NCBI RefSeq assembly: GCF_008728515.1
Contig: NC_044995.1
Span: 10,365,104 to 10,429,103 of the forward strand
Direction: 5' to 3'
DNA: 64,000 nucleotides
DNA from: Papio anubis
Taxonomy: Eukaryota > Chordata > Mammalia > Primates > Cercopithecidae
Positions 43,234 to 55,215 of the stretch are shown here, in pieces. Both the position numbers and the translations under genes were made by a program. The notes beneath the pieces are model-generated. The model ran no database searches and was not told the origin of the DNA. It was given only the letters and a program-made list of their open reading frames with translations. The first letter of the stretch is position 1. The number at the start of each line of letters is the position of its first letter.

Positions 43234-43531
43234 TTTTTTAAGACGGAGTTTCACTCTTGTTGCCCAGACTAGAGTGCAATGGTATGACCTCAGCTCACTG
43301 CAACCTCTGCCTCCCAGGTTCAAGTGATTCTCCTGCCTCACCCTCCCAAGTAGCTGGGATTACGGACACCTGCCACCATGCCCGGCTAATTTTCTTTTTG
43401 TGTGTGTATTTTTAATAGAGACAGGGTTTCACCATCTTGGCCAGGCTGGTCTCAAACTCCTGACCTCGTGATCCACCCGCCTCAGCCTCCCACAGTGCTG
43501 GGATTACAGGCGTGAACCACTGCACCCAGCC
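43234..43531 (-). mobile_element. Alu
   Basis: First Alu upstream of NLRP9. Confidence 0.95.
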
Positions 43532-44177
43532 TCAGTATAATTTTAACACATATGAATGAAATAAAATTGCTTACTAATATATAGACTCACATTGGATAAA
43601 TAAAAATCTTGCTATATGTTGTTTATAAGAGAATCCTAGAAAATACACAGAAAAGTAAAATAGAAGAAGAAAAAGCCTGGCAAATTCTTACCCAACAAAG
43701 TATTAATAGTATAAAAATATCAGCATTGAAAAACACTCAAGCTAGAAAGTACTAAATGGACGAAGAATTTTTGAACACCAAGATTCAGGTCCCCAAGATC
43801 TAGAATTCATGAGCATATGTGCACCTGGCAATATCATTTTACACACAAGGAGATAATGACAAATACAATATCATTGTATCCGAGCTAATATACCTTTCAG
43901 ATAATTACAAACGATTAGCGAAGATTACATACCATCTATGGCCACATGCAAAAGAATAAATTTGGACCCCCGATACGACAAACAAAAATGAATGCAAAAT
44001 GGACTGAAGATCTAAATGGAAGGCTCAAAGTGTGAAACTCCTAGAAGAAAACGTAGGGCAAAAGCTTCCAGACACAGATTTGGCGATTATTTCTTGAAAA
44101 TGACACAGACAAAAGAAAAAATAGACAAACTGGACTTTATACAAATTTTAAAATTTTGTGCATTGAAAGACAGTATT

Positions 44178-44435
44178 GGCCAGGCGCAGTGGTTCACGCC
44201 GGTAATCCCAGCACTTTGGGAGGCCGAGGCAGGCGGATCACTGGAGGCCAGGGGTTTGAGAGCCCTGGCCAACACGGTGAAACCCTGTCTCTATTAAAAA
44301 TACAAAAATTTGCCAGGCGTGGTGGTGCATGCTTGTAATCCCAGCTGCTCGGGAGGCGGAGGCTACAGCAAGCTTAGATTGCACCACTACACTTCAGCCT
44401 GGGTGACAGAGGGAGACTCTGTCTCAAAAACAAAG
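44178..44435 (+). mobile_element. Alu
   Basis: Plus-orientation copy inserted in the L1. Confidence 0.93.
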
Positions 44436-45035
44436 ATGATATCAAAAGAGTAAAAAGTCAACCAACAGAATGGGAGAAAATATTTGCAAAGCATATATCT
44501 CACAAAGGATTAAATTCCAGATTACAGGGAATGCCTAAAACTCAATAACAAAACAATCTTATTAACAATGAGAAAAGGACTGGAATAGACATTTCTCCAA
44601 AGATATACAAATGGCCAATAGCCAATAAGCACATACAAAGAGGCTCAACATCACTAACCATTAGGGAAATACAAATCACAACTACAATGAGATAATACCT
44701 CACATCCACTAAGATGGTAACTACTGACAACAAAAAAATCAACACGAGTGTCAATGAGAAGGTAGAGAAACTGGAACCCTTATATCCTAGTGACATATAA
44801 ATGTTAAATGTTTCAGCCACTGCGGAAAACCATATTGTATTTTCTGAAAAATATAAAAACAGAATTACCGTAAGATCCAGCAACCCAAAAGAATTGAAAG
44901 CAGACTCTCTCAAAGAGTTATCTGGACACTTATGTTAATAGGAGCCTTAGAGACCCAAGTGTTCATCAACAGATGAATGGAAAAGCAAAACGTGGTCTAT
45001 AAATACAGCATTATACAGCCTTAAAAAGGAAGGAA

Positions 45036-45352
45036 GCCAGGCGCAGTGGCTCACACCTATAATCCCAGCACTTTGGGAGGCTGAGGAGAGTGGAACACCT
45101 GAGGTCAGTGGACCACCTGAGGTCAGGAGTTCAAGACCAGCGTGGTCAACACAACGAAACCCCATCTCTATTAAAAATAAAAAATAAAAAAAAAATAGCC
45201 GGGTGTGGTGGCGGGTGCCTGTAGTTCCAGCTCTCGGGAGGCCAAGGCAGGAGAATGGCGTGAACCTGGGCGTTGGAGGTTGTAGTGAGAGGAAATTGCT
45301 CTGGGTGACAGAGCGGGACTCCGTCTGACAAAAACAAATAAGTAAATAAAGG
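45036..45352 (+). mobile_element. Alu
   Basis: Plus-orientation copy inserted in the L1, with a small internal repeat (ACCTGAGGTCAGTGG). Confidence 0.93.
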
Positions 45353-45701
45353 AAGGAGATTCTGATGTATGCTGTGACAGGAATGAACCTTGAGGACATG
45401 TACTAAGTGATATAAACCAGTCACAAAACGACAAATACTGTCTTATTAAACGTATCTGAGGTACTTAAAGGGGTCAGAATCACAGAGACAACGTAGAATG
45501 AGATGGTTGCCAGGGGCTGAAGAAGAAAATGGGGAGTTGTTTCATGAGGACAGTTTCAGTTTTATAAGATAAACAGTTACAGAGATGGATATGGCGATGC
45601 TTGCACAACATTATAGATGTATTTAGCACCATTGAACTGTACACTTAAAAACAGGTAAGATGGTTAAGTTTTGTATTATGTCTATTTTACCACAATAAAC
45701 T

Positions 45702-46016
45702 TTTTGAGACAAGGTCTCGCTCTGTGCCCAGGCTGAGTTCAGTGGCCCAATCATAGCTCCCTGTATACTCAACTGGCCCCCCCTCCCACACCCACTGGGA
45801 CTCAAGGACCTCCTCAATCTCCCCACCTCCGCCTCCCAAGGAGCTGGGACTACGGGCACACACTGCCGGGCCCAGCTAACTTTTTTTTTTTTATTTTTGT
45901 AGAGTTGATGTCTTTGCTATGTTGCCCAGGCTGGTCTCAAACTCCTGGCCTCAAGTAATCCTCCCACCTCGGCCTCCCAAAGTGCTGAGATTACAGGCCA
46001 GAGCCACCACACCAAG
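45702..46016 (-). mobile_element. Alu
   Basis: Diverged minus-orientation copy at the 3' end of the L1. Confidence 0.9.
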
Positions 46017-46456
46017 CAAAACCAAAAAATTTAATATATTATTTAGGTAATGCACAAGAAAGAGTTTGTGGCGTATGTATATGAAATATATGTATATATT
46101 TTTTAATGGGAAAGTGCTTCATTACAAATCAAATATGTACATTCCATTCAAGCACACATGGGACATTTACTAAATTTGACCTTATCTTGGGCATAAATAA
46201 AAACTGAAAGAGAAACACGCATTCTAAATCAGAGATCACTGGTCTCATTCAACAATCACAATAAAATTAGAAAATAAAGGCAAAAGCATGGAAATACATT
46301 GTTAAATTTTAAGTGTACATTTTAATATAACAGGCAAGTAAGAAGCTAACTTATTGAGAAAGGAATGGAAAAACTTCATGAAATAAACTTAAATGGCTGT
46401 GAAAAATAGGAAAAATTTCCTAGAAGCTCGTTTTCCATCCAGATTTGAAATCTATA

Positions 46457-46760
46457 GGCTGGGTACAGTGGCTCACGCCTGTAATCCTATCACTTTGGGA
46501 GGTGGCTGGATCACCTGACGTCAGGAGTTCGAGACCAGCCTGCCCAACATGGCGAAACCCCAACTCTACTAAAACTACAAAAAATTAGCAGGGTGTGATG
46601 GCAGGCACCTGTAATCCCAGTTACTTGGAAGGCTGAGGCAGGAGACTTGCTTGAACCTGGGAGGCAGAGGTTGCTGTGAGCCAAGATCATGCCATTGCAC
46701 TCCAGCCTGGGTGACAAAAGCAAAACTCAGTTTCAAACAAATAAATAAATAAATACATAA
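46457..46760 (+). mobile_element. Alu
   Basis: Tail expanded as CAAATAAATAAATAAATACA. Confidence 0.93.
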
Positions 46761-47285
46761 TTTTCATCGTAATATATGGGGAAATGGATGTTTAACACTG
46801 GTGGAAGAAATATAAATGCATGTAATTTTGGAGGAAAATGTGGCAACCTCTAGTAAAATGGAAAATGAAGAGTTTCTTCACCCCCACAATTTTACTCCCT
46901 GGTATCCATTCCAAAGTAGCCTTTGCAAATGTGCCCAGAGTTTTGTGTGCACAAATGGTCAATGCAGCCTTTTAAATAATTGTTGAAGGCAAAAAACCTA
47001 AATATTCATAAGTAAAAGAACAGTTAAGTAATGGTACAATATTATGGTATAGTCGGACCATTATATGGAATCAGAGGGAGACTAGAGGGGCTGGAGGAGA
47101 GGAAACGGGGAGTTGTTTGATGGACGTTGCATAGTTTCAGTTTGGTATGAACAGCTTCTAGGGATGGTGGTGATGACTGCACAGCAATGTGAATGTACTT
47201 AATGCCACTGAATTGTATTCTTAAAAATAGTTAAGATGGTGAATTTTATGTATATTTCAGCAAAAGTTAAAAAAAAAAAAAAAGA
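46761..47285 (+). mobile_element. L1M-type 3' end
   Basis: ATGTGGCAACCTCTAGTAAA, GATGGACGTTGCATAGTTTC and AGTTAAGATGGTGAATTTTA, then poly(A). Confidence 0.75.
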
Positions 47286-48050
47286 AAAAACCCCTCACAT
47301 CCCCTCAGTCTCTTCTCTGAACATTCCTTTCTCCTCCCTGCCCTAGGGGAAGCCTCCCTCTGCAGACAGAGTCTCCCGCCTTTCTCCCGTGCTGACGTTT
47401 CATCAGCCTCATTCTTCCTGCTGCCGAGTCCGGATAAGGGAGAGATACCCTCGCCGGTGCGTCCTAGCACCTCACAGACTTTAACTAGGCTCCACCACCC
47501 ACTACCATTTCGTGTTGTTGCCATCTAAGGTCCCCGGCACAATCTCCTCATTCCTCCCAGATTCCACCCCCGGCTCACCTCTGCTCTCACGAAAGCAAAC
47601 ATTACTGACAACGGGATGAATATGTCGTTTAGCATAAAATTAGGACATCCTAGAACTGGCTGAGAAAATATTACTTCGAAACCCATCAGCCAAGTCACCA
47701 AATCAACAGGTCTCAACCTTCCTTCTCCCCACTTCACTCCTCACTGCCTGAGATTCGTTGTTTTATTATTTGCCTCCCCAGGTTACCTGAATCCCTCAAT
47801 CAGAACCAACAAACCGAGTCTGGAAAATGGACCTTCAGTTTTCGATACTTTCATCGTTTCTCCTCAGCTCTCCAAGATCTCCACTTCACTGTATCTCTAA
47901 TTCAAGTTTAGAAAACACAAAAGGAGGAGACAACGCCTTCTGGAAGAGTCCCATTCTCTCACCTAATTTAGAGTTGGGAAACACAAAAGAGTAACTAGTG
48001 AAAGTGCTGGGTACACAATCTCTCTGCAAATGTATCTGGTTTTCATTCCA
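47286..48050. other. Intergenic sequence, no clear repeats
   Basis: Moderate GC with scattered CpG (TGCCGAGTCCGGATAAGG). No protein recognised. Confidence 0.35.
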
Positions 48051-48339
48051 GGCCAGGAACAGTAGCTCTCGTCTGTAATCTCAGCATACTGGGAGGCCAA
48101 GGCGGGCAGATCACCTGAGGTCAGGTGTTCGAGACCAGCCTGGGCAACATGGCAAAACTCCGTCTCTACTAAAAATACAAAAGATAGCCAGGTGAGGTGG
48201 AGGGCGCTTGCTGTCCTAGCTACTCGGGAGGCTGAGGCAGGAGAATAGCTTGAACCTGGGAGGCGGAGGTTGCAGTGGGCCGAGGTCACGCCATTGCACT
48301 CCAGCCTGGGTGACAAAGTGAAACTCTGTCTCAAAACGA

Positions 48340-48374
<35 letters not shown>

Positions 48375-48376
48375 AT
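48051..48376 (+). mobile_element. Alu with (AAAT)n tail
   Basis: The tail holds about eleven ATAA units. Confidence 0.94.
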
Positions 48377-48531
48377 GCTTTTCACTACAGTGCATCCTTG
48401 CCAAAACAAAAGGTCAAGACTTCATTATTTCTGGTGCCCTCGTACCTGTTCTTTATGCACTCCAGACCTTCAGGAAGCACTGAGAGTTCAGGGAAATGAA
48501 GAAGAAAGAAAGGCCGGTGGGGAAGACTTAC

Positions 48532-48650
48532 CCAACCCAGTCCGTGGTCCCTCGGGCTGGAACTCAACAAAGAACAGCTGTGGAAACTAAGAATAAAAGG
48601 CCCTGGCTGCTCCGTGACTGGCCACAGAATCTCTCCTTTTCATTGGCTGT
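48532..48650 (-). promoter_or_regulatory. Candidate upstream promoter and non-coding first exon
   Basis: On the minus strand an inverted CCAAT box (48642-48646) is followed by an AT-rich CCTTTTATTC (48600-48591) and, 60 bases on, by a strong donor GG|GTAAGT (48531). It lies about 6 kb upstream of the NLRP9 ATG in the right orientation. The plus strand of the same spot also carries a TATA-like ATAAAAGG (48593) and a donor CTG|GTAAGT (48735), so direction is not settled. Confidence 0.3.
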
Positions 48651-48735
48651 GGTGGATATTGATGACTAGACCCAGAGGGCAATTGTTTAGGTTTCTTTTT
48701 AACTCCTCAGGTGTGAATGCTTTCTCCCCACCTGG

Positions 48736-49535
48736 TAAGTCCCGTGCTGCTATCAGTATTAACTCCCTATGTAATATAATATGATCACAGGGCTTCTGCG
48801 AACTATCTTCTCCCCACCCATGAGAGCTACTTTGGAGACTAGTAATGGGAACCACTGGGCTCATAATCTGAGTATGTGACTCCTCCTACGAACTTCCTAA
48901 GGGAACCGATTTTGTGCATGTCTGAACTTTTGCTTTAAAAGTTGAGCACTTCAAAAGGAGCACTTGTATATAAGGAAATCGATGAATATGCTTGAATAAC
49001 TGGCTTTGAAGCAGAAGTTAGAATCTGCAGGTGTCTCCCAACATCTTGTTACCCTCATCATTGACTCCTGTGTGAATGCTGTCCCCTCTTTACTCTCATC
49101 ACCATTATCCACCCACAGCTGCCATTCTTGTCGCCACCCTCTTTAACATTAATTGAATGCTAATGGTGTAAAAGCCCTACCGCTAAGCTAAATGCATTTC
49201 CTGCAAGATCCTTCTCTTCACAGCCCTCTGAAGTAGATAGCATTATTATTCCCATTGTCAAAGACGCTTGAGGCCATCAGGGTGGAGGCTACAGTTGAGA
49301 ATATTCCTACTTGGTCACCCTGAATTTTAACCTTAACCGCTCCATGGTGCTGCCTCCCAGGCATCATTGATCCCAGTGAGGCTTAGGAAGGTCTGTGTTG
49401 GATCTATGGGAAGATGTGGCTCAGTTCTACCTAATGAGACTGAGCTAAGAGACTCAAAGAATCTTTTCTCTCCAGGATCTTGGCCTTTCTTTAACCCAGC
49501 TACTCACCATCAAAATTCTGACCTGACTGTTTGGG
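48736..49535. other. Intergenic sequence, mostly unclassified
   Basis: Includes a MIR-like stretch at about 49185-49290 (GTAGATAGCATTATTATTCC). No gene recognised. Confidence 0.4.
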
Positions 49536-49952
49536 TGAAGGAAAAGGGACAAGATGGAGGAAGGTGAACAAGATGGAGCAGTCCCTGTTGCTTCCGGGTT
49601 CTTCCTCACCAACTTTCCCGCGCGCGGGAAGATGCAGATCAACCGAGCATGCTCCAGGTGATGTCAATCCGAAGAGATCAAAACTTACCCGGCCACGCCT
49701 ATGGAGACGCCCCTATCACGCCCTTATCCTGCCCACTGCCCTCCCCCTTCCAGTACCAATGCATAAAAGTCTGCCACTGGCAGGAGCCAGCGTGACTTCT
49801 TCGGCCCCCGCATTTGTGGACCGGAGAACATCACCCGAGAGCGCCGGTGCGACTTCCCTGGCCCCCCACACCTGAGGACCAGAGAACCTCGTCCGAGAGT
49901 GTATGCATATTTGCAATAAAAGACTGCCACTTTCTTATGTACTTTGGCCTCA
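49536..49952 (+). mobile_element. ERV-type solo LTR with TATA box and poly(A) signal
   Basis: TGAAGGAAAAGGG to TTTGGCCTCA. Contains a GC-rich CCCGCGCGCGGG block, TATA-like GCATAAAAGT (49761-49770) and AATAAA (49915-49920), spaced as U3-R-U5. Probably an ERV1-class LTR, possibly LTR10-like; the name is from memory. No viral genes attached. Confidence 0.7.
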
Positions 49953-50154
49953 TGTTTAATTACTTACTCTCCTAAATTAAGTTACATTAAATTAAATCAA
50001 AACAGTTAGTGCCAAATTAATTTAAATTAAAACACTGACCTCTTTACCCTGACTGATTAAACCATCCTTAGCTGGGCCAGCGTGCATCCATTAGAGGCTG
50101 TGTCTTGATCTCCCTTTTTTCAGTTTTTCTGATAGCTGCCACAGGATCTGGCGT

Positions 50155-50272
50155 AGAAGGTTAGAAGTGGTTAAGCACTTGAGCTGGAACAGCAACCTCT
50201 ATTCTAGACTGTTGGTGTGGCTGTGGGCAAGTATTTATTAACTTCACTTTTTTTTTTCCTCTTCTGTGAAAT
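50155..50272 (+). mobile_element. MIR leading into the GAT repeat
   Basis: GAAGTGGTTAAGCACTTGAG, GGCTGTGGGCAAGTATT and CTTCTGTGAAATGAAGAGGA follow MIR order and end at the repeat. Confidence 0.75.
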
Positions 50273-50655
50273 GAAGAGGATGATGATCATGATGATATTG
50301 ATGATGGTGGTGGTTACGATGATGATGATGATGATGATGATGGTGATGGTGAAGGTAAAGATTATGATTATGGTGATGATGATGATGATGACAGTGATGG
50401 TGAAGATGAAGATTATGATGATGGTGATGGTGATGATGATGGTGATGACAGTGATGGTGAAGATGAAGATTATGATTATGGTTATGGTGATGATGATAGT
50501 GATGGTGAAGATGAAGATTATGATGATGCTGATGATGATGATGATGGTGATGGTGAAGATGAAGATTATGATGATGGTGATGATGGTGATGATGGTGATA
50601 ATGATGGTGATGGTGAAGATGAAGATTATGATGGTGGTGATGATGGTGATGATGG
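50273..50655 (+). repeat. Imperfect (GAT)n with higher-order units
   Basis: Almost every triplet is GAT, GGT, GAA or TAT. TGAAGATGAAGATTAT (or one variant) starts at 50350, 50401, 50458, 50506, 50554 and 50614, all spacings divisible by three. Confidence 0.95.
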
Positions 50656-50699
50656 GGGGCAGGAAGGGAGGGCTGGGCTGTCACTCAGTTTCTCATTTG

Positions 50700-51230
50700 T
50701 GAATTGCTTGTTCTTTTCCTTAAAGATTTACTTGATTTTATATATTTTTGTGTGTATATTTATGCAAAATACGATTTTCCAGTTAATACAAAATCATAAA
50801 TTTTTCCAAAATTTGAGCTTTTCTATTTATTGTTTATGGTATTGTAGGGGTAGAGTTGTTTTAAAATGTATTAATGTCTATTTTTATTAATCTTATCATT
50901 TGTGGGTAATATAAATACTTCCTATCCTGAAAGTCAACTGTTTCCCTATATTTTCTTTCACACATTAACATCTCTTTTTACATTTTCAATTTGCTTATAC
51001 ATAATAAATCTTCATAATGTGATGTAGTGGTTCAATTTTATCTATAGATACCAATTACTTCAACATATATATTGCACAGCCTATCTTCCCATACCAATTT
51101 TCTGGTGCCATCCACTTGATATGAAATGCCCACCTGTTGCCTTGTCTCTTTCTGTAAATTTTGTTGTACTATGTTTGTCTATTTTTTATTACTGCTACAA
51201 TATCATACGACTTTACAAATATTGAATATT
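50700..51230 (-). other. AT-rich sequence, possibly old L1
   Basis: Text such as ATGATGTGGTTCAATTTTAT-like and TCTATTTTTTATTACTGC suggests decayed L1 in minus orientation, not secure. Confidence 0.35.
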
Positions 51231-51232
51231 GG

Positions 51233-51531
51233 CCAGGTGCAGTAGCTCACGCCTGTAATCCCAGCACTATGGGAGGCCGAGGCGGGCGGATCACCTGAGG
51301 TCAGGAGTTTGAGACCGGCCTGGCCAACATGGAGAAATCCCGTCTCTACTAAAAATACAAAATTAGTCGGGTGTGGTGGCACACGCCTGTAATCCCAGCT
51401 ACTTGGGAGACTGAGGCATTAGAATTGCTTGAACCCAGGAGGCAGAGGTTCTAGTGAGCCAGGATCATGCTGCTGCACTCCAGCCTGGGTGTCAGAGTGA
51501 GACTCTGTCTCAAAAAAAAAAAAAAAAAAAG
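51233..51531 (+). mobile_element. Alu
   Basis: Plus-orientation copy. Confidence 0.95.
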
Positions 51532-51699
51532 TCTCTTGGCAAAAAGTTGGAAGTTGCATCTTATCCACATGTAACAAATATGTAGTTAGAGACCCTTTTG
51601 ATAAAGCCTATTCACAAGTATTCCCTAAAAGCTCACTCAGAAGATAAAATTGTTTCTTCAGATATATTTTTCTAATTGCAGGAATTTGTTTTCATAAGT

Positions 51700-52001
51700 T
51701 TTTTTTTTTCTTTTTTCTTTTTGAGACGGAGTCTCGCTTTGTTGCCCAGGCTGGAGTGCAGTGGCGCCATCTCAGCTCACTGCAAGCTCCGCCTCCCGGG
51801 TTCAGGCCATTCTCCTGCCTCAGCCTCCCAAGTAGCTGGGACTACAGGCGCCGCCACCACGTCCAGCTAGTTTTTTGTATTTTTAGTAGAGACGGGGTTT
51901 CACCGTGTTAGCCAGGACAGTCTCGATCTCCTGACTTCATGATCCGCCTGTCTTGGCCTCCCAAAGTGCTGGGATTACAGGCGTGAGCCACGGTGCCCGG
52001 C
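51700..52001 (-). mobile_element. AluY-type
   Basis: Flanked by AAGTTTTTTT and AGAAGTTTTTTAAA. Confidence 0.95.
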
Positions 52002-52084
52002 CAGAAGTTTTTTAAACAAGCTGGAAACTGTCTTGAAATGATTTGTAAACTAAACAAGAACCTTTCTGAACATTTTATTAGCCA

Positions 52085-52505
52085 AAAAATAGTAACCAAA
52101 ATAAATGATATTTTAATTTCTTTTTTATTAAAAGATTTTCCCCTAGATTTATTGAAATATAACTGACAGGTAAAAATTATATCTATTCGATGTGTTTGAA
52201 GCGATAATTTGATTATACATAGGCATTGTGAAATGATTACCATAGCTACACTAGCACATCATCACAATTAACATTTTGTGCTTGTGTGGGATAAGAACAC
52301 TTAAATCTACTTTCTTCACAAATTGTAAGTAAACCGTACAGTAGTGTTAAATATGGTCATCTCATTGTACATCAGGGCTTCAGAATTTATTCATCTTATT
52401 ATTAAGAGTTTGTACCCATTGACCAGCATCTTTTCATTTCCTCTGCTCCCAGCCCCAGGCAGCCACCTCTCTACTCTCTGCTTCTATGAGTCTGGTTTTG
52501 TTTTT
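52085..52505 (-). mobile_element. L1M 3'-UTR region
   Basis: TAGATTTATTGAAATATAAC, ATTACCATAGCTACACTAGC and TTTGTACCCATTGACCAGCA, read in reverse. Confidence 0.75.
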
Positions 52506-52509
52506 CGTG

Positions 52510-52815
52510 TGTTTGTTTTTTGAGAGGGAGTCTTGCTCTGTCACCCAGGCTGGAGTGCAGTGGCGCGATCTCGACTCACTGCAAGCTCCGCCTCCCGGGT
52601 TCAGGCCATTCTTCTGCCTCAGCCTCCCGAGCCGCTGGGATTACAGGCGCCCGCCACCATGCCCGGCTAATTTTTTTTGTATTTTTAGTATATTTTTAGT
52701 AGGGACGGGGTTTCACTGTGTTAGACAGGATGGTCTCGATCTCCTGACCTCGTGATCCGCCCACCTCAGCCTCCCAAAGTGCTGGGATTACAGGCGTGAG
52801 CCACCACGCCCGGCC
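52510..52815 (-). mobile_element. AluY-type
   Basis: Has a small duplication of TATTTTTAGTA in the middle. Confidence 0.94.
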
Positions 52816-52829
52816 CAGAATCTATGTCT

Positions 52830-53010
52830 TAATAGGGGTGCAACGGACACTCAGGAGTGGGTCACAGACTAGTGCATTTTTCCAAGTGGGCATTTTCCCT
52901 CAACGCTGCTTCCCCTTTCCAAAAATCACGCTGACACCTCAAGTCCTTCCACACTGAACGTCTCCGTGCGATCTGCAGTCTGGTCTTTCCTGCGAAGTTA
53001 AATTCCACAA
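52830..53010 (-). repeat. Unclassified interspersed element, copy 2
   Basis: Partner of 8960-9440: GGGCATTTTCCCTCAACGCT here and GGGCATTTTCTTCAATGCTG there, then the shared CACGCTGACAC and TCTGGTCTT. Confidence 0.55.
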
Positions 53011-53261
53011 CTGCTACACATGCACCTGGTCTCTTTAGTCTAGAAAATAAGCCACATGAAGCCACTCTTTCTCTCCCCAGAAGCTGCTGGTCATCCCCAT
53101 GCAGGGAGATTATAGTTTGCTTCTCCAGACACCCCTAGAGCCCTAATTTCTTGTGTCTGTCATTGGACTACCAGACTCCGAGTCGCAGGTGTTCCCTGTT
53201 TTTTCAAGGACTTGCACTAGGAAGAAGCCATCTAAGACATGTACACAGGGATGAAGGAAAA

Positions 53262-55215
53262 GCAAGAGGCTCACGATGGCTGACTAGGTGCAGCTGGGGC
53301 GCCTCTCTTCCACGGAGGGGATCCAAAATATGGAGTAGATACTGACACTTTAAACAGATTGTCTGAGCAGGAACATCAGAATTCACCAGAGAGGCCACGG
53401 GAGACTCTGAGGGTGCAGAAAGGGGGAAGTGGGGCTGCCTGCTCAGACGGGATTGCTGGGAGCTAGGAGCGGCCCCCGGACCTGGACCATGCATGGAAGG
53501 AATAAGTGAAGAGACCCTCAAGACTCCCATTCCCACCATGAACCTTTACAATCCTAGGTGCAAGAGGGCCCTCGACCCCTGCAGGCCTCCAGACTGGCAT
53601 AGGGAGCTGCCTGGAGGTCACACAGAGGCACTGTTCAAACTCACGTGGAGCCCCATGGGCTTCCCAGAGTGGGCAGCTGCAGCAGGGCGCCATTCTGGGT
53701 GTCCCTCCCCCAAGGCTCTGGGTCCTACCCTGAGGCCGCCACTGCCCACTGCAGGCAGGAAAGGTGAGAGGAGGGTTAGTGCTCTCCTGTGCCCCAAGGG
53801 CAGGTTCCCCCACTACTGCTGTGGGCTGCTGCAGAACCAAGAAGCAATCAGACCATGCACCCCATGCCTGCCAACCTCTCCTACAGCTGTCTGCATGGCT
53901 GTTCCTATGGAGAGGGGCCTGCCCTTCCCAGTGGCAGGTCCACAGCTCAGCCAGCACTGCCCATCCTGGGACCAGCCTAGCCCCATCACATCCAGCGCGA
54001 GTCTAGGGGAACTGAGGACAAGTCCCCTGGCCTAATCCCATCCCCCTAGGGTTCCAGCTCGCCGTCCAGGAGCATGGGGATGAGATTTAGGATCTGACTG
54101 GAGAGGAGGAGCCCCAGTGGTCAGATCTGAGAGGAGAGTGCAGCGAGGAGGTGGGAGCCCCTCCTGTCCTAGAATCTGACCTGGAAGATTGTGGCCTGGG
54201 AGCCCCAGTTTCTGCCGCAGACAGGGAGTCTGGCAGCCCGGGGCAGCTTCAGGAACTGAATGCAGATGCTGGGGCTGGGTTGGCTGTGTGCTGCCAGGCC
54301 AGACCCCGGAGGGATGCCCACCAAGTCAGGGCCAGGGGGAGCTGGGTGGGTCCCACCAACACCAGCTGGGCTGTGGGTTCCAGCTGCCCCTCTCCCCTCT
54401 GGGGCTCCTTGGGGGCAGTGAAGAGGCCCCTCCCTTCCCTGGAAAATTGCCCCAGGGGCCTGGGACCTGTCCCCCAACCTCTGCTGGGGTAGCGCTTGCC
54501 ACCTGGCAGGCAGAGCATGAAACAGGGGACTCTGAGAGTTCCATGCTCTGCCCTTTGCTGGGACACCCGGGGGCTTCTCCTGATTAACAAAGGCCAAACG
54601 TGAATCCCACCAGCACCGAGCTGCCTCCCGCCAGCGCCTCCTGCTCACGGGGAGGTCAACCCGCATGGCCCCTTTCTACAGGGTCTGACGCAATGTCACG
54701 GTGCTAGGTCAGCTCCTATGCACAAGCCCCTCCTGCTGGCTGGGAGGTGAACCTGCATGGCCCCTTTCTACAGGGACGGACGCAATAGCAGGGCGCTGGG
54801 TCAGCTCCTACGCACACGCTCCACCTGCTGGCTGGGAGGTTAAATTGCACAAATCCATATAACACCCACTGACCGTTCTCAGCGCTGGGGCATGAGGGAA
54901 GCTTCTAGAGAGCTCCACCTTCCCAGTCCTGCAGGAGGCAGTGAGCCTGCTCACATGCCCATTACAACGCACGAATAATCAGCATGTGGGAAAACCGCCA
55001 CACCCAGCCTATCTGCAACCAAGGAATTCATACAGAGCCTGTGCCTGAAAGCACTCAGAAGTGAAGCCTCAGGACCCCCACCCAACATGCAAAGTGGGTG
55101 CATCGAGGTGAGGGGAAAGTTCTATCCCTAGGAGAGCAAATTCAAAACTAAGAAGTGATGGCTTCTCCAGATGAGAAGAGACGAGTGTGAGAATCCTGGC
55201 AGTGTGGGAAAATAG
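53262..55215 (+). mobile_element. L1 5' UTR only
   Basis: GATGGCTGACTAGGTGCAGC opens a GC-rich L1 5' UTR of about 1.95 kb ending GAATCCTGGCAGTGTGGGAA. It lacks ORF1 and ORF2. Long open frames here are a by-product of GC content. Confidence 0.75.
54650..54833 (+). repeat. 92-bp tandem repeat inside the L1 5' UTR
   Basis: GGGAGGT starts at 54650, 54742 and 54834; each unit contains GCATGGCCCCTTTCTACAGG. Confidence 0.9.

Larger units (their letters stand above)
43930..45701 (+). mobile_element. L1M-type ORF2 3' region with two Alu inserts
   Basis: GAATGCAAAATGGACTGAAG, GAATGGGAGAAAATATTTGC, GGGAAATACAAATCACAACT and TACACTTAAAAACAGGTAAG occur in L1 order. Frames are short and decayed. Confidence 0.88.

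Noticed and set aside
50217..50702. A 161-codon Met-rich frame on the plus strand and a 146-codon His-rich frame on the minus strand.
   Set aside because: Both are forced by the GAT/ATC triplet repeat, whose indels are multiples of three; no start context, signal or homology.
53463..54666. Overlapping long frames on both strands (up to 180 codons).
   Set aside because: They lie in GC-rich L1 5' UTR sequence where stop codons are rare.
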